A DNA stretch of 64,000 nt from Chamaea fasciata (lineage: Eukaryota > Chordata > Aves > Passeriformes > Sylviidae). The DNA is taken from the NCBI GenBank assembly GCA_029207755.1, contig JARCOQ010000002.1, positions 89,193,087 to 89,257,086 of the forward strand, given 5' to 3'. A program made the position numbers and the translations under genes. Positions 38,203 through 51,669 of the stretch are shown piece by piece; within the stretch, counting starts at the first letter, position 1; every line of letters begins with the position of its first letter. Under the pieces are notes generated by a model. That model saw nothing but the letters and a program-made list of their open reading frames with translations. It made no database searches and was not told where the DNA came from.

Positions 38203-38811
38203 TAACCAAGAAGGCCAGTGGCATCCTGGCTTGTGTCAGATGTAGTTTGGCCAGCAGGACAACAGAAGTGGTTGGTCCCTCGTACTTTGCACTGATGAGG
38301 CCACACCTCAAATACTGGGTTCAGTTTAGGGCCCTTCACTACAAGAAAGACATTGAGGTACTGAAATGTCTCCAGAGAAGGGCAACAGAGCTGGTAAAGC
38401 GTCTGGAGCACAAGTCTGCTGAGGACCAGATGAGGGAGCTGGGATTGTTTAGCCTGGAGAAAAGAAGGCTCAGGGGAGACCTGTCAGTCTCTACAACCAC
38501 TTGAAAGGAAGTGTAGTGGGGTGGAGGTTGGTCTTTTCTCCCGAGTAACAAGCAATAGGGTGAGACGAAACTGCCTCATGTTGTGCCAGGGAAGGTTTGG
38601 TTTAGATATCAGGAAAAACTTCTTCACTGAAAGGGTTGCCAGGCATTGTAACCAGGGAAGTGATGGAGTCACCCTTCCTGAAAGCGTTCAGAAAATGTGT
38701 GGATGTGGCACTTGAGGACACAAATTAATGGTGAACGTGGTGGCGTGGCACTAGGTTGATAATTGGACTTGATGACCTTAAAGGTCTTTTCCTGTCTTAA
38801 TGATTGTATGA
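38203..38811 (+). mobile_element. CR1 LINE, 5'-truncated, about 0.6 kb
   Basis: The fragment begins within the C-terminal part of CR1 ORF2 (AAGAAGGCCAGTGGCATCCT) and runs to the 3' end, closing with CTTAATGATTGTATG. About 92 codons of the ORF2 tail remain open (roughly 38208-38482), with typical CR1 blocks such as [28 protein letters not shown] and [16 protein letters not shown] small indel then shifts the frame. It is in sense orientation to the host gene and belongs to a different CR1 subfamily from the 23.6-kb copy, judged by its 3' UTR. Confidence 0.93.
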
Positions 38812-39070
38812 GTCGACAATCTGTCCCCTCCTACCTGGGCAGTGAAAACAGCACTTGAGACACATACTAAAGGCTGCTAGATTGCGGTGTTAGAAGACAT
38901 GGTTTTGTTTTCTGTTCTGCAGCAAACCATGGTAAGGACCGTGGTTTTTGTTTTGTGTCATGGCCTTTGTTAATCCTGAGGTGCAATTTCAATAGAAAAA
39001 AGCATATATGAGATGTCAATAGTTTTAACAGATGTTTTAAACATGAAAGTGATGTGTCAACAGAGAGCTT

Positions 39071-39214
39071 ATAGAATCACAGAATGGTTTGGTGGGGACT
39101 TTGGAAGGAGCCTTAAAGATCACCTACTTCCAACTTCCTTGCCTTGGGTAACAGGGACACCTTCCATTAGACGAGGTTTCTCAGAGACTCATCCATCCTG
39201 GTGTTGAACACTTC
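39071..39214 (-). mobile_element. CR1 LINE 3' end, about 145 bp, antisense
   Basis: Read on +, the fragment starts with the reverse complement of the CR1 tail (ATAGAATCACAGAATGGTTT) and continues through CTTAAAGATCACCTA, GGGACACCTTCCATTAGAC and CATCCTGGTGTTGAACACTT. This is the normal order of a minus-strand CR1 3' UTR. It lies only 260 bases from the sense-strand copy ending at 38811, but the 3' UTR types differ, so it is a separate insertion. Confidence 0.9.
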
Positions 39215-42200
39215 TGTGTGACCACTCATTTGAGTGATCATGGTTAATGAAGCCACGATGTTAATTCCAGGTCAAAGGTGCAGGAGGGTTTTTTTTGTGT
39301 TGTCATTGGGAATTGTAACCACTGTGCTACCATATGTGGAAGTCACTCAGCTGTTACTTTTATTTTGTTGACCATCTGGTCTGCTGCTGATGGGGACCTC
39401 AAGCCTTGCAAGGGTACATTGAGTTACCTTCCATTTCAAACCACACTCTTGAAACCTGAAGCAGTAAGATCCTTAATGAGTGGTTCACTCAAACCACTTC
39501 AGCAATTACAGACTGGGAATGGCATGTCTAAGTGATTGCTCTGTTAGTAGGAGGAAACATTTAAAAAGCGTTCTTTTGGTTGTGGAAACTTGCATGGCTG
39601 ACTGATACAGCAGGCTGGCCAGGCTTTTGTGCTCTGCACACTGGATTAAATTGTAGAAGATTGCTCAAAGGTTACTCATTATCTTGTAATGTTACATGAT
39701 GGTGGAAAATACTTTAAGGGTTAGATAAAATTGTCCTGTGGTCTTGAAGGCTGCAAGAATTATGGAAGAAAGAAGTAAATCAAATGAAATTTGTTATAAT
39801 TCTGGTGTGTTTGGTGTAGAAGGCATTTTTAATGTAAGGTGAATTGTTGTACCATTCATCTTTCCAGAGGAAAAGATGGAATTTCTATAGAAAGGATAAT
39901 ATTGATGCCAAGAACATGTACATTCACTATCCCATGTGCTGTGATCCTTGTTAAGTAAGCCTGAGGAATAGTGGGAATACTTCTGTTTAGAAGTAGATGC
40001 GCTTTTCCTCATCTGTTCTGTTTTCTCTGGAAGCCACAGTTTGGCTCTGTAGCATAATGTGGTTATCAGTATCACTGTGCTGCCAGGACTAGAAATTAGT
40101 CTTGTGGTGTGCTTTAAATAGGACTTAATTCAAGTTTGAGGCAAGCTATTTGTGTTTGCTTATGGTGAGAGTGTTTTTGTTTTTAAATAAATCAAAGCAA
40201 ATAAAAGAAAAAAGTAAGTAAACAGTTTATGTCTTTGTGCTTGGACTGGTTTTACAAAGACTACTGTGATTTTAGAACAAAGCCATATAGAAAGCAAATG
40301 TCCATTCAGTTTCAGTTAAACTGATCTTCCCCAACTACAGTAGGCATTATAACAGAAAGAGTACTTATCATGAAATTTATCATAGGGTCAAACCTTATTG
40401 AAATGCTTTTTCTTCACATAGAATTAAAAAAAAAATCGCAGAAGGAGAATCTAAACATACCTCATCTGTCCAGCATCTTTTGGAGGCAGGCTGTTAGAAG
40501 TAGTGAGAATAGTTCTTGCAAACAGCTTGGTCTCCTTCAGGCTATTTAAAAAGCCTCGGCCTTTCCTACATCGTCTTTATGTTTCGATATCCATTACAGG
40601 ATAGGATGCTTTTCTTCTCTTCACTGCCCTTGACTTTTATGCTGGGGGTTTCTCTCCCCAGCACACACTGTGCCAACACATTCACACTATTCTTGTAGGG
40701 ATCTCCACTGACAACCTCCCAGCTATGTCATGCCGAAGCTGCCTCGACCAGACGGATTATTTCCCAGAAAGACGTGGAGAACAGCTTGAGGTCTGCAGTT
40801 GTGTCTGCACTGCTGTGTGTGAGCAGCCATGGAAAGGGGCCCAGTGCCAACCTTGTCTCTTATCTAAGTTGCTGTTCCATGGGAGGGCACCGGTGGGAGC
40901 ACTGTGGGTGATGTAACCAGAGTGTGGGGCTCCTTGCCTGCTCCAGCTGACTCCTTGTATTCCATTCATCTTAAATGGGTACCACAAGACTTGAGTTTTA
41001 GCAGACAGAGAAGTACAGGATACTCCCTAGAAGGATCTCTGTCTTGCTTAAAGCAAAGACAGATGAGATTTGTGATTATCTGGAGCACAAGCTAAATTGT
41101 GTTCAGATTGTCAGTGCAGAGAAACATAAACCTGCAGCTCAGGTAAGTTGAGATGTTGCCATTGAGACTAATGAAACAGCACAGCTCAGAGCTACATTAA
41201 ACAAAACTGTCTTGAGATACTCACCAAATTCACTGATGTGGAAATGTGTGTTAAGAGAGACATGCCTCAGAGGCTTGCATGCTGCAGAGGTGAGACATGC
41301 AGTAAGCAGCTTTTGAGAAATGAAATTTCCAGCTCAGTTGCTGCAGTCCTAACTTTCTTACCAGGATGGCAACATGCCACACTCACACCTCAGTGTGGAT
41401 GGGAACAGTAGCACTGCCGGTGGAGATGAGAGGGAATGAAACTGAAGTCCCAACCCAGAAAGCAAAAGCACAACAGAAATTGTGTTGCAAACTGCTGTTG
41501 TCCTGGAAGTAACTGTGTAAAGCTATCGTTATGGCAATGCACTATGCTACTTTGTCAATAGAAGTTCGTGATACAGGATCATTTGTAAATGTTGGGTTGC
41601 GTCCCTGGTTAAATAGCAAGGATCTTGGAAACACTTCCATGTGCACATGTATTCTTCTGACCTGCATGACAGTTGTAGAAAGCTGAAGTCTCACTGCCAT
41701 GGAACTCTGCAGAGCATCGTCCCCTACAGGTATATTTTGAAGGTCAGTAAATATGGCTTTCCATCAGTTCTCAGTTCTGCTGCCTTAAGTAATTGTGATT
41801 TGATAATACACTATTTTAAGATTTCTCCAAATTTAGAGGAGCATTTTCTTGCCAAAAGGAACATGGGTTGTGCTCTTGTGGTGCACTAGTAATAATAAAG
41901 ACAAATCTTTCAGTGCTGGGGGGAGTTTTCTGTACTGGGACTGCACCTCTGTTACAGGTAGTGCTAGGCTTCACCTTTTGCATGTGCTGCCTGTGAGGAG
42001 GGAAAGAAAAGAGCGAGCAACTGTGATGTCTTCAACCAGAGAGCCTATTAAAGAAGCACCATTATGATTACAAGCCCACCATTATGTAGTAAAGCACGCA
42101 TCACACTTCTCTTTTGCCCAGTATACTTGTTTCTCAGCTTCTTCTGTCTGTTCCCATGTCGCACTGCGTGAGATGTCACAGCATCAGCTTTAGACTCACC

Positions 42201-42572
42201 AGGTTAGAGCTCACCTTAGCTCCTTTCCTATGTTATATATCTCATTTCTATGGGGATTCACTTTTTTTGTTATAACTGCTGGCACTTTAGAACCATTTGA
42301 CAGGAATATTTCTGAGGTAAATGTTCCTCCTGCAGATAAGGGTAGATGTAGGTGTGTTACGGAAATAACTAATAGTGAACACTGTAAAACAGCGGGGAAG
42401 GAGTGGGGACAGATGGGTTTGTTTTTCCTCAGGGAATCTAAAATAAACTTGATCTGTCTTCTTTAAATCCTTACACTCAGTTGACAAAAATATAGGAAGT
42501 GATGTTTATTCATGTAATAGAAATATCTTTAAAAACAGTTTGCATCGGCTGAGGAAATTTGGCAGGTCAGGG

Positions 42573-42597
42573 ATTTATTTATGTATGTATGTATGTA
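42573..42597 (+). repeat. ATGT tetranucleotide repeat, short
   Basis: TTTATTT followed by four tandem ATGT units. Confidence 0.9.
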
Positions 42598-42962
42598 ACT
42601 AGGTTTAAGGGAGGGCTGATGCTTTGCTATACTCTCTCTGATAGTAACATAATCTTTTTTATTTTCATAGATGAATCCAAAATCTGTATTTGGCATTCTG
42701 GTTGTTCTGCAAAGGATATTTCTCTTTCAATTTAGGTCAGATATTTTCAAAGGCTTGTACAGCAGCTAGGCATTTAATTTGCACTCATGTTACTGGAATT
42801 TGACCAGTTTCTTTTTTCTTGCTTTTTGGCATTTTTCGTGTCACACTTTTTATTTCAATTGCATCTGCCTAGTAAAAAGGTGTAGGCAAAAGAAGCACAT
42901 GTCTGCCAGCTCTACTGCTTCTTGTACTCTTGATAGACTGCTGCTTTACACATTGCTCTGCC

Positions 42963-43010
42963 TTTTTTTTTTTTTTTTTTGTTTTTGACTTGTTTTGTTT
43001 TTTGTTATTT
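42963..43010 (+). repeat. Poly-T (18) followed by a T/G-rich tail
   Basis: Eighteen T, then GTTTTTGACTTGTTTTGTTT and more T/G-rich sequence. It is a simple repeat with no partner element seen. Confidence 0.92.
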
Positions 43011-46000
43011 GCCACATTTCTGGATGCCCAGTAAGTAGGGTGAGCAGTAGCACAGACTAGAAAACTGGAAATCCAACAACTCAGAGCCAACAGCTGCTGG
43101 CTGCCAATCTGAGAGGCTCCAGACACATCATGCTCCCTGCATCTGCAGGATGAGTTGCTCCTGACCCACATGATAAATCTGACATGTGCAATGCATGGCA
43201 GAGCTGTTGTGCATGTGTGCATCAGATACACAGAATACCAAGGACATTGCCATGATTTTGAATTTATGGTAGAACATAGACAAGCTATCACCTAAGTCTT
43301 CCTTGCTCTCTTTAGGATAGATTTTTCTTATATGTGTGTGAGGGTTCAAATCTAAAATAGCCACAAAAGCCTTACATTGTAGTTACATTTCTTAACCACT
43401 TTTTTCCTTTAAGTGTACTACTTGCAGAGATACCAAATTACTCACTCCATTTTTGGGGAAGCTTTTTTTGGCTATTTTAGTTAAAAAATAATTTCTGAGT
43501 TGTCCAGATTTTGCTTAGCCATCATGCCTGTCAGCAGTGTGCTGTGGTGATCAGCGCTGTGCCTTGCCTGAGGGAGTGTTCGTTTGGATGTACAACTTTG
43601 TCGGTATGGAACACATTCTGGGCAGGATGCGAGCTCCCAGCCCCAGGGCCACGGCAGATGTCTCAATTGCTTTGGACTGAAATTGGTTCATTATTGCCAG
43701 TGTCCTATTTAGACCAGTTAGAAATAAGCAGTAAAAGAGTAAATTGCTTGAACTCCATTGCAGTGAGGGTGAATTTTTACAAACATTGGTGTTAGTAATG
43801 CATTGCTTAATAATTAATAATTTTGATACCCAAATAGACATTGCAGGGCTATAACTAATTAAATGTTTTTCACATGTGTTTACTTTATGTGACAAAACAC
43901 TCTGTTAGCTGTCCCAGTGATGTGTCATTGTTACTAACATGCAGATCATGTATCAGCGTATGGGAAAATACAAAGTATTTTCAGTGAGAACCAAAGCTTC
44001 TCATCTAACCTGATACTGTACCTCTGTATGTATTATGCAGTTTTTCAGTGGTTATTCCATAAAGGTCATGTAATAATCCCTCAGACCAAATTACTAAATT
44101 AGTTCACTGAAAATGTATCTGTGATGTCTTCAAAAATAATAAAAAGAAAAGCCAAGAATTCGACAGGCAGTGCTGTCTGCCCTTAAACACATTTAGGAAA
44201 AAGGAAAATAGATGCATTTAAAGGCATAGTATGTACAGATTTGCATTAACATGTACAGGTACTTTCTGCAGTTAACACTGAGTCTTGCTAGAGCATGAGG
44301 AGCACATTGCAGAGGAGCTGCATGGTTGCACTTGCTGCCAGTGGCCAAGTCCCCTCACTTGCAGACCAGGTTTGCTGCATGGTTGATCTTTGGCGGCTTC
44401 TGACACACTGAGCTCCACTTGTACATCACAAAGGATTTGAGAGGAAATTCCTACTCCTCTCCATTGAATGAACTCCAAAGGCCTTTTGGTGAGGCCAATA
44501 CAGCACTAACCCGGGCCACTGTCCTCTTCCGTGTGAGGGACTGGGACAACTCACCTGCGGCTGGACCTCTTGTCATCCCAGCATCCTTCCCAGAGTCCAT
44601 CCCAGGGAGGACAGCACTTGCTTTGACTTACATCCACAAAGTGGTGGCGCCCACCCTGGAGCCAGTCACTAGGCACAGGCTGCCCTTCCTTCTGTCCTTC
44701 CTTGGAAACCTGCCTGCTGTCCTGCCTGCAGCCTCAAGGATGCTTGGGCAGATCTCCTGGAGTGGTCAAAACTCAAGCAAACCTTTTTGTTAACTCATAG
44801 CAGAATACTGCTGGATTCCTTTTCCTGTGGGTGAGATGGAAATGATACAAAAATGTGAGCCCTGTCACATCATATTCCTGTATTTCTGCTTCAAACTGAA
44901 CACAAAATAAGGGGTTAACAGTGAAGAAAAGACTATAGTTGCTTTTGGAAATCCAGCTAACAAAGATGCAAACTGCATTTGCTTATGTTATTGTTTAATA
45001 TACAAAGGTTCAATTCTCTGTGTCCTTAGCCTGAAATCCAATAATAGGCTAAATCTGATTTGAACTGAACATGTTGTCTCCAGTTTATTTGTCCATTAAA
45101 GTTTACTGATAAATTGATCTTTCTGTAATGGTTTTAGTGTAAGAGATAGCCTATAAATCACTATTTTAATGGAAACAAATACAATATTGATGCTCAGTTC
45201 TTACAAGCAAAGCCATGGAAGATAATTATCACGATTTATTAATAAACCAAAACAAACAAGGATCTGGTGTACTATCCAAGAAACTTGATTTCTTTTGTTT
45301 AATCAGATGTAGTAAGTATGTTTTTATCATTTTCTAATAAGGTTTTGTATTTCTAAAATAGTTTTCTCTTTGATGTATTCATCAAACTAGCTAATACACA
45401 GACTGACTCCTATGCTGCCTTTTTCATTTTGGTTTTTGTGCCCTAGTACAGAAAATTACATCACTTTTTAAAGATACATTTGCATCAAATGTAACAGGGT
45501 GTCTGGATTGGAGCAGGCTGTACTGGGCAAGTGAGGGACCCTCCCTGTCCATCGTCTGGACAGGTCCCCCCTCAGTGCTGCCTTGGAGATAAGAGTGAGC
45601 CCAGGGACAGCAAAAGGAGCAGAACTATATATCAGTGATCCCCATAAGGCACTTTCAGTCTTCCTGCCTTGGGGGGTTTCAGTGCCTCAGCTGAGTTTCT
45701 TGTGTACATTTGAGCCTCACATATATATAATGTGTGGGATAGCAAAGCCCTTATTATAAAGGACCACGTAAGTCAATGGGTTTTGTTTGTGTCGTGTCAA
45801 TGCTTGTACTTCAGATTCCAGCTCCACTATTCAGTTTTACAAATGCTTTACAGCTACCACCTTGTTCTCTGAAAGTACCAGGAATTTTCTCATGATTTTT
45901 CATGTTACCCAGACTGTACTAGAAAGGCTTGTCCTCTCTCAGAAACAGGCATGAGTGTGAAAATCACATCTGCTTGCCTATGTCTGAACACTTTGATGAT

Positions 46001-47140
46001 AATTTTAGTTTGAATTTAAGTTTTCTGAAAGCACCCCTTTATGTTCCCTGTAAAAAAAGCTGATAATAGCTTTTTGAGGAAGCCTGCATAACCAAAGAAA
46101 AAGATGTTTATTAATTTCCATCTTAACACATACCAGTTAATACCAGAATTAAAGTATTTTCAACCTTTATGGAAGTTACTCAGAATTTGAATTTTGTTAA
46201 ACGCAATTCAAAATTCCTATTTGTCTTGACCGCATAGTCACTAATGTTGTACTTTGACCAGCCTAGACTGGTGTGCTGTAGTACACAGATGATTGAAAAA
46301 ATGGGGTTTATGCCCACAGCCACACATAAGTGTGCACAGAAATCAGAGAGAAATTTCAGGACCCATTTTTTCTGCATCAAACTACATAGCATCCCTCATT
46401 ACGTGAAATTGCAGTTTTTCCTCTTCTGCCATTGCTTTTCTTGAAACACCTTTTCTGAGCTTGTGTAGCTCTCAGCCTCTCATTTACAGATGTACTGTGT
46501 GTGTGGAAAAAGGGACATACAAAGTTACACTGCTAAACCTAAAAGAAACTGTTAAAGCCTAAGAGATTACTTTAGAAGGGGGTAGGATCCTTAAGTTTCC
46601 ACCATTGCCGTAAATGAATTAAGAAGATGATGTTTAAAAGTCATAAAAGCAGATTGCAAAATGTCCAAATAAAGTAACCAGGGCAGTCTGCGTGGGTGTG
46701 GAGCTGATATCCATTCCAGTTCCCACCTGCAGCTGTCTCTGCTGGGTAGTGATTCTTACAGGGACACTGGAATTGGAGTGATGACCAACAGTGCACACTG
46801 GCACAACCTTCTACTCCAGACACCCACCCTTGCTCTGTCATTCCCAGTAGCTGGGTGGGTTGCAGGTTTAGCTTTCTAGGCTGCTAAAATGTCTAGGAAG
46901 AATTAAGAAAGATGCCTCCTGCTTTTCTCTTCCCCTTTTTTCCCCAGCTTCACATGGTCTGGAATATCCCTCTGGTCATTTGAGTCAGCTGTCCTGGCTG
47001 TGTCTCCTCCCAACTCCTTGTGCATCCCCAGGCCCCTCACTGGTGGGGTGGGGTGAGAGGCAGAACAGGTCTTGACTCTGCATAAGCCCTTCTCATCAAT
47101 AGGTGAAACATCCCCAAGTTATCAACATAATTTCCAGCAC

Positions 47141-47211
47141 AAAAAAAACAGAAAAACAAAACAAACAAACAAACAAACAAACAAACAAACAAACATATAT
47201 ATATATATATT
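47141..47211 (+). repeat. Compound CAAA and TA microsatellite
   Basis: An A-rich leader, then about ten tandem CAAA units (47156-47194), then about eight TA units (to 47211). It is a compound array that is likely to vary in length. It is the reverse complement, in type, of the TTTG tracts elsewhere in the intron. Confidence 0.96.
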
Positions 47212-50200
47212 AACTCTATCCCTGCCAAAAACCAGCACAGGGTGGTTGTGGGTTTTAGTGCTGTGACATAAATCAAATAGTTTGTTTACTTAAGGCACTC
47301 TAGAAGTGAGTTTGAAGATTTGGATACTGGGAAGGTGCATTTCCTTGCTTTCTTTGCCTCCATTTTTGGATTGAAGTTCTTTAATTTTTTATTAGCGTAG
47401 GACTTGTCATTTCCAAACTCAACAGGTCTTTAACAGTGTTTGGTTACACTACAAGACCTGCATTTCTGATTTACAGCTGGTTTTTTCAGTGACATTAATA
47501 CATTGACAGGGTGTAGCAAAGCTGTCTGGCAAGGGTGAGACACTACTTTTGTACCCACTGCTCTTGTATTGCAAAGTTTATGGTGTCTGTTGTAAGTCCC
47601 TTGAAAACTAAAAGCTTTTGAGAAATGTTGAGATGTCTGTTCCTTTCTTTTGTACCTTACACACAAATCACCTACCCAAAGATAAAACTAGAGTCTAAGG
47701 AATCATAATTTAATCTTCGCTTGAGATAGCAATCTGCTTCAGCAAGTCCTTCAAATGTCTCTTGCAGGAGCCTGCTGACCTTCTCTAAATGACATATTAA
47801 AGAACAATAGAGCCAGCGATGATGCCTCTGGAGCTGCTGCAACTTTGAGGTCAATTAATTGTCACTTAGGATGATATATCTGAATTCACCATTAGTTTCT
47901 CAGCCTGCAAGGGACCGGGGGCAGGCATGCTTACCTTGTACACGGCTTAAAAACCTTGATGTCCCTGATGCTGAAGCAAAGACGAAGGGCACTAACACAC
48001 AGTCAGCTTTATAAATGAAGTCTCCTGTTGATTTCAAGGAACTTTATGCGTCTTTCCTGATAGTGAGAGACCTGTGTGAGAGTCTGGACATGGTGCTGTG
48101 TGGGCAAGCAGCAATCTGGTGTCATGACCATTTAGCCAGGTGATAGGCTGCAAGCTATTGATTTAGAATCCAACTGAAGATGGGCATTTGCCCCCTGTTT
48201 TCCTTAGCATGTGTTTAAAAACTTGCAAAGCAAATACACAGCCCAATCTGAACAAATGAGGTTGTTCTCAGACATTACTCAATGCTGTTTAATGTCTAAA
48301 GATGGTTGTAAAGCTCTTCTTGGAGATACAGACTCATATATAAGTAAACTGGGGGTTGGTGATTTTTTTCCCCTCAAGAAAAGCACAATTTATTAGTTCC
48401 ATAGAGCAGAAGGGTGGACCTGCACTGTCTCATTGCTTATCTCCCTGGACTGCTTCCAGGTTCTGTCTCTAGACAGTGGCTGCTCCATATGTACTGTACT
48501 TCTTCCAAGCTGCCTGACTGACCCAGCTGGCCTCCTCTGTGAAAAGAGGTTAAGCATGGCCTGGGTGCAGGCCCCCAAGGCTGTTGCCTACTGACAGCTC
48601 TATCCATGGGGTATGGCTCCTTCCTGTCTGTACTGTGCCATCAGCTTTCCCGGCAGCTCTTGAAGCCTGCCATGAGCCCAGGGCCAGGCTGAGCCTTGCT
48701 GACTTTCCTGGTAAGTGCAGCAGAGGAAAAGTAGACATTACTGTGATTTTGCAGCCTCCTGTTCAGGAACTGGAGTTGAGAGGATGAGATGCAGCATCCA
48801 GTCAGTGGTGTCCCCCAAAGGTTTATCCATCTAAGTACTTGCTGTGCAGAAGGAGCCCGAAAGAAGTTTTAGTTGTACTCACCTGTTCAATTTCTGCACA
48901 ATGCGGGGGACACTGATGTTGGAGTAATCGCTCTGGCAGTTTCAGCAACTATTTAGAACTTTTATTTCAGAGGATTTATTTTATTACATCAGGTTTTAAA
49001 CTGCTGTATTTTCAAACCTTCTAATGTCTTAATATCACAGTGTATATATTTTGAAGAAAAAAGCCCACGTTTTATGGGGTGCAGAAAAATTGGGAAGGAT
49101 ACTGGAGCCATCTGCTTGTTGGAAGTCAATCAGTTATTTTTAACATTATTTTGGAGTAGATGTTGAATATTTAGTACAGAAGGGGATTGCAATGGTGATT
49201 CACTGAAATATGACTTACAATAGACATTGCAGAGGAATTCACAGTTCTCTGTCCATGGTGTCTGTGCTGTGGTGGCTACTGCAGCCTGTGGAAACTCCAA
49301 GAGGCTGCTGGGGACCAGCCATCCCTTGGGGTTTCCTCTCCTTGCTACCTTAGCAGAGGCCAGCAGTTCAGCCAGCTTTCTCTGACACAGAAATACTTCC
49401 AGGCTTCAAAATTACCACTAGCAGTTTGTTGTCACACATTTGTCTCATCTGCTGCCACAGCCTTCAGAGGTGAGTTAGACTGGGGAAAGCCAGAAAACAA
49501 AACGTCTGCTTCACTAGCTAGTGAGCGAATGGCTCGTGGTGGAGCTGTGCCAGATACATCCATTTTTTTTCTACCCCTAGAAAGTTGAGGCTTCTCAGTT
49601 ACCCTCCAGGTCAGGAAGAGAAAAACTGGCTTAACGACAACAGCCACTGATCCCTTGTCACCCCAGGGAGGGCTGTGACACCAGGGATGCCACCTATCCG
49701 GCAGGAGGTCATGCTTGTATCCCGTAGCCAACACCAGATAACTGTCTCTGATTGTGACACTTGTTCTGGTTGTCCAATGGAACAAGCAGTGGATGGTGAT
49801 TTTGTCAGTATTGATGCGAAATGATATTTTGAGATATTTGGCACGAGCTAAGTGCCACTTGTGGAGGGTGTATCAAAATGAAAGATGAGAAACCTTTGGG
49901 GTTTTATTTTTTTTTTAACGTGGTGAAACAGAGCAGTTGGAGTTCTCTAAAATATTTTGCAATGTAACACATATCAAATATTTACCAGATTTTTTTTTTA
50001 ATTCAAGTGGAAGTTGTGAATCCTTCTGATAATTCTGAAACTGTGTGTTTGACAAATAAACCCTTCATCCAAAAACTTCACTTGACCATCTTGTTAGCAC
50101 TGTAGTATGTTTGCACTGCTAACAAAACCATCCCACTCGCTAATCCTTATGCTTGCGCTCTGCCATTTTCTAAAGTGGCAGCTCAGTTTGAGAGGGGAGC

Positions 50201-51619
50201 AGAAGTGAAGATAGTTCAAGTTAAGTCTGCAGCAAGGACAGAGCTGCACAAAACCAAATCCAGGCTAGAGCTCTGCAAAAATTTCTTGTTTTACCAGCTT
50301 GTTATTCTCCAGAAGTACAGTCTTAGGGAATCTGAATCTGCGTGCGGAACCATTTTGGCTAAATACAAAACCAAAAGTAATAACTTTGCATTGGTTGAAA
50401 CATTCCCTTTTGACATTTTCAAAACAAGATCAAGTTAAATTCTTATTTTGAAAATGCCATTCTGATTGAATTAATGTGAGTTTAAACTGAAGGCAAAATC
50501 AACACCCCCAGATAAATTTCTGTAACTGGAAGATGGCCATTCTTGATCCCTGGCTGGGGAATCTGAAGGGTTATTATTGTCTCAGTGGGACATCTGATGG
50601 CAGCATATCCCTCCCTGGTGTGGTGATGCTGCTCTTGCTCCTTATCAGTGTGGACAGGTAGGGCAGGTGTCATCTGTGGGCTCTGGGGAAGGGTCAAACA
50701 AACCCCAGGACAGTAGCTGGACCAGAGCTCGTGTTTTCAGCCAGCATATTTATGCAAAGAGAGCTTCCAATTTCTTGAGGAAATACAAGTGTTGAGAGTG
50801 CCCAGACAACCTGGGAAAGCCTCTTTAGTGGTGGTGTCATGCAGATGCTCAAGAGGAAAAGGTTTGGAGAGGCTCCACCACAAAAGGTGCCCCCAGGAGA
50901 AGTTCTGACGTAGAAGCACCCTTCTCTGCCTGGAGCCAGACTGGGCAGCAGGGAGCTGCACCTGACGGTATCTTCCAGCATTTTGCAGCTCCTTTTCCTG
51001 TATCTTATTGTAGCCCTAGTGCTGCAGCATTCAAAGTTGGAAACAAACCCACCAGCCTCCCAAGTCCTGTCTCTGAGTACTCCTGCCTTTTCCAGGGAGC
51101 AGGATCACTCTCTATAGATGGGATCATATCCATTAATCACATTTAGAAACCCATCATCTTTCCCTAATGTCATTCTTTCTGCATATGCTTCTCAATGCTT
51201 TTCCATAGTGGTTTCAGCCAGGCCACAGCACAACAAGGAGCCAAGAAAGGTAGCTGTTCTCACTCAAAAAATCCCATTTGTTGAGTAGTAGGAGCATTTA
51301 AAATTCATTTGCAAGCAGACATGATATGGCAAAGGTTTTTTTATGCCACACCGCATTGAAATTTTTGTGGTGTTTGCCCAAACATGATCGTAATTCAAAG
51401 AAACAAATGGGACCTGTACTGAGTGCAGGAGTTTCTCCAGCCACCAACCTGTCTCCCTTTGCCCTCAGCCTGCAAAACAGGTACAAGTTCTCTTGCAACT
51501 ACCCCAGCAAACCTTTGCATTGGAATTAAGAAAATTTTCTAAGGAGCTTAACAAATTTTTCCCCAGTCTCTGTGTTAGGAATAATGGGAATACCATGGTA
51601 ACAGCTTTCCCATGCAAGA

Positions 51620-51669
51620 AGGAAGTAATATTTTGATGGGGACTGCTATAGGAAGTAATATTTTGATGG
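51620..51669 (+). repeat. Partial tandem duplication, 30-bp period
   Basis: AGGAAGTAATATTTTGATGG occurs at 51620 and again at 51650, with 10 intervening bases. It is a perfect 20-base repeat of small local origin. Confidence 0.92.

Noticed and set aside
43340..43356. tRNA B-box-like GGGTTCAAATCTAAA
   Set aside because: No A box or cloverleaf around it.
44419..44793. 124-codon open frame on +
   Set aside because: Higher GC locally, but no recognised protein family and overlapping unrelated open frames on the other strand.
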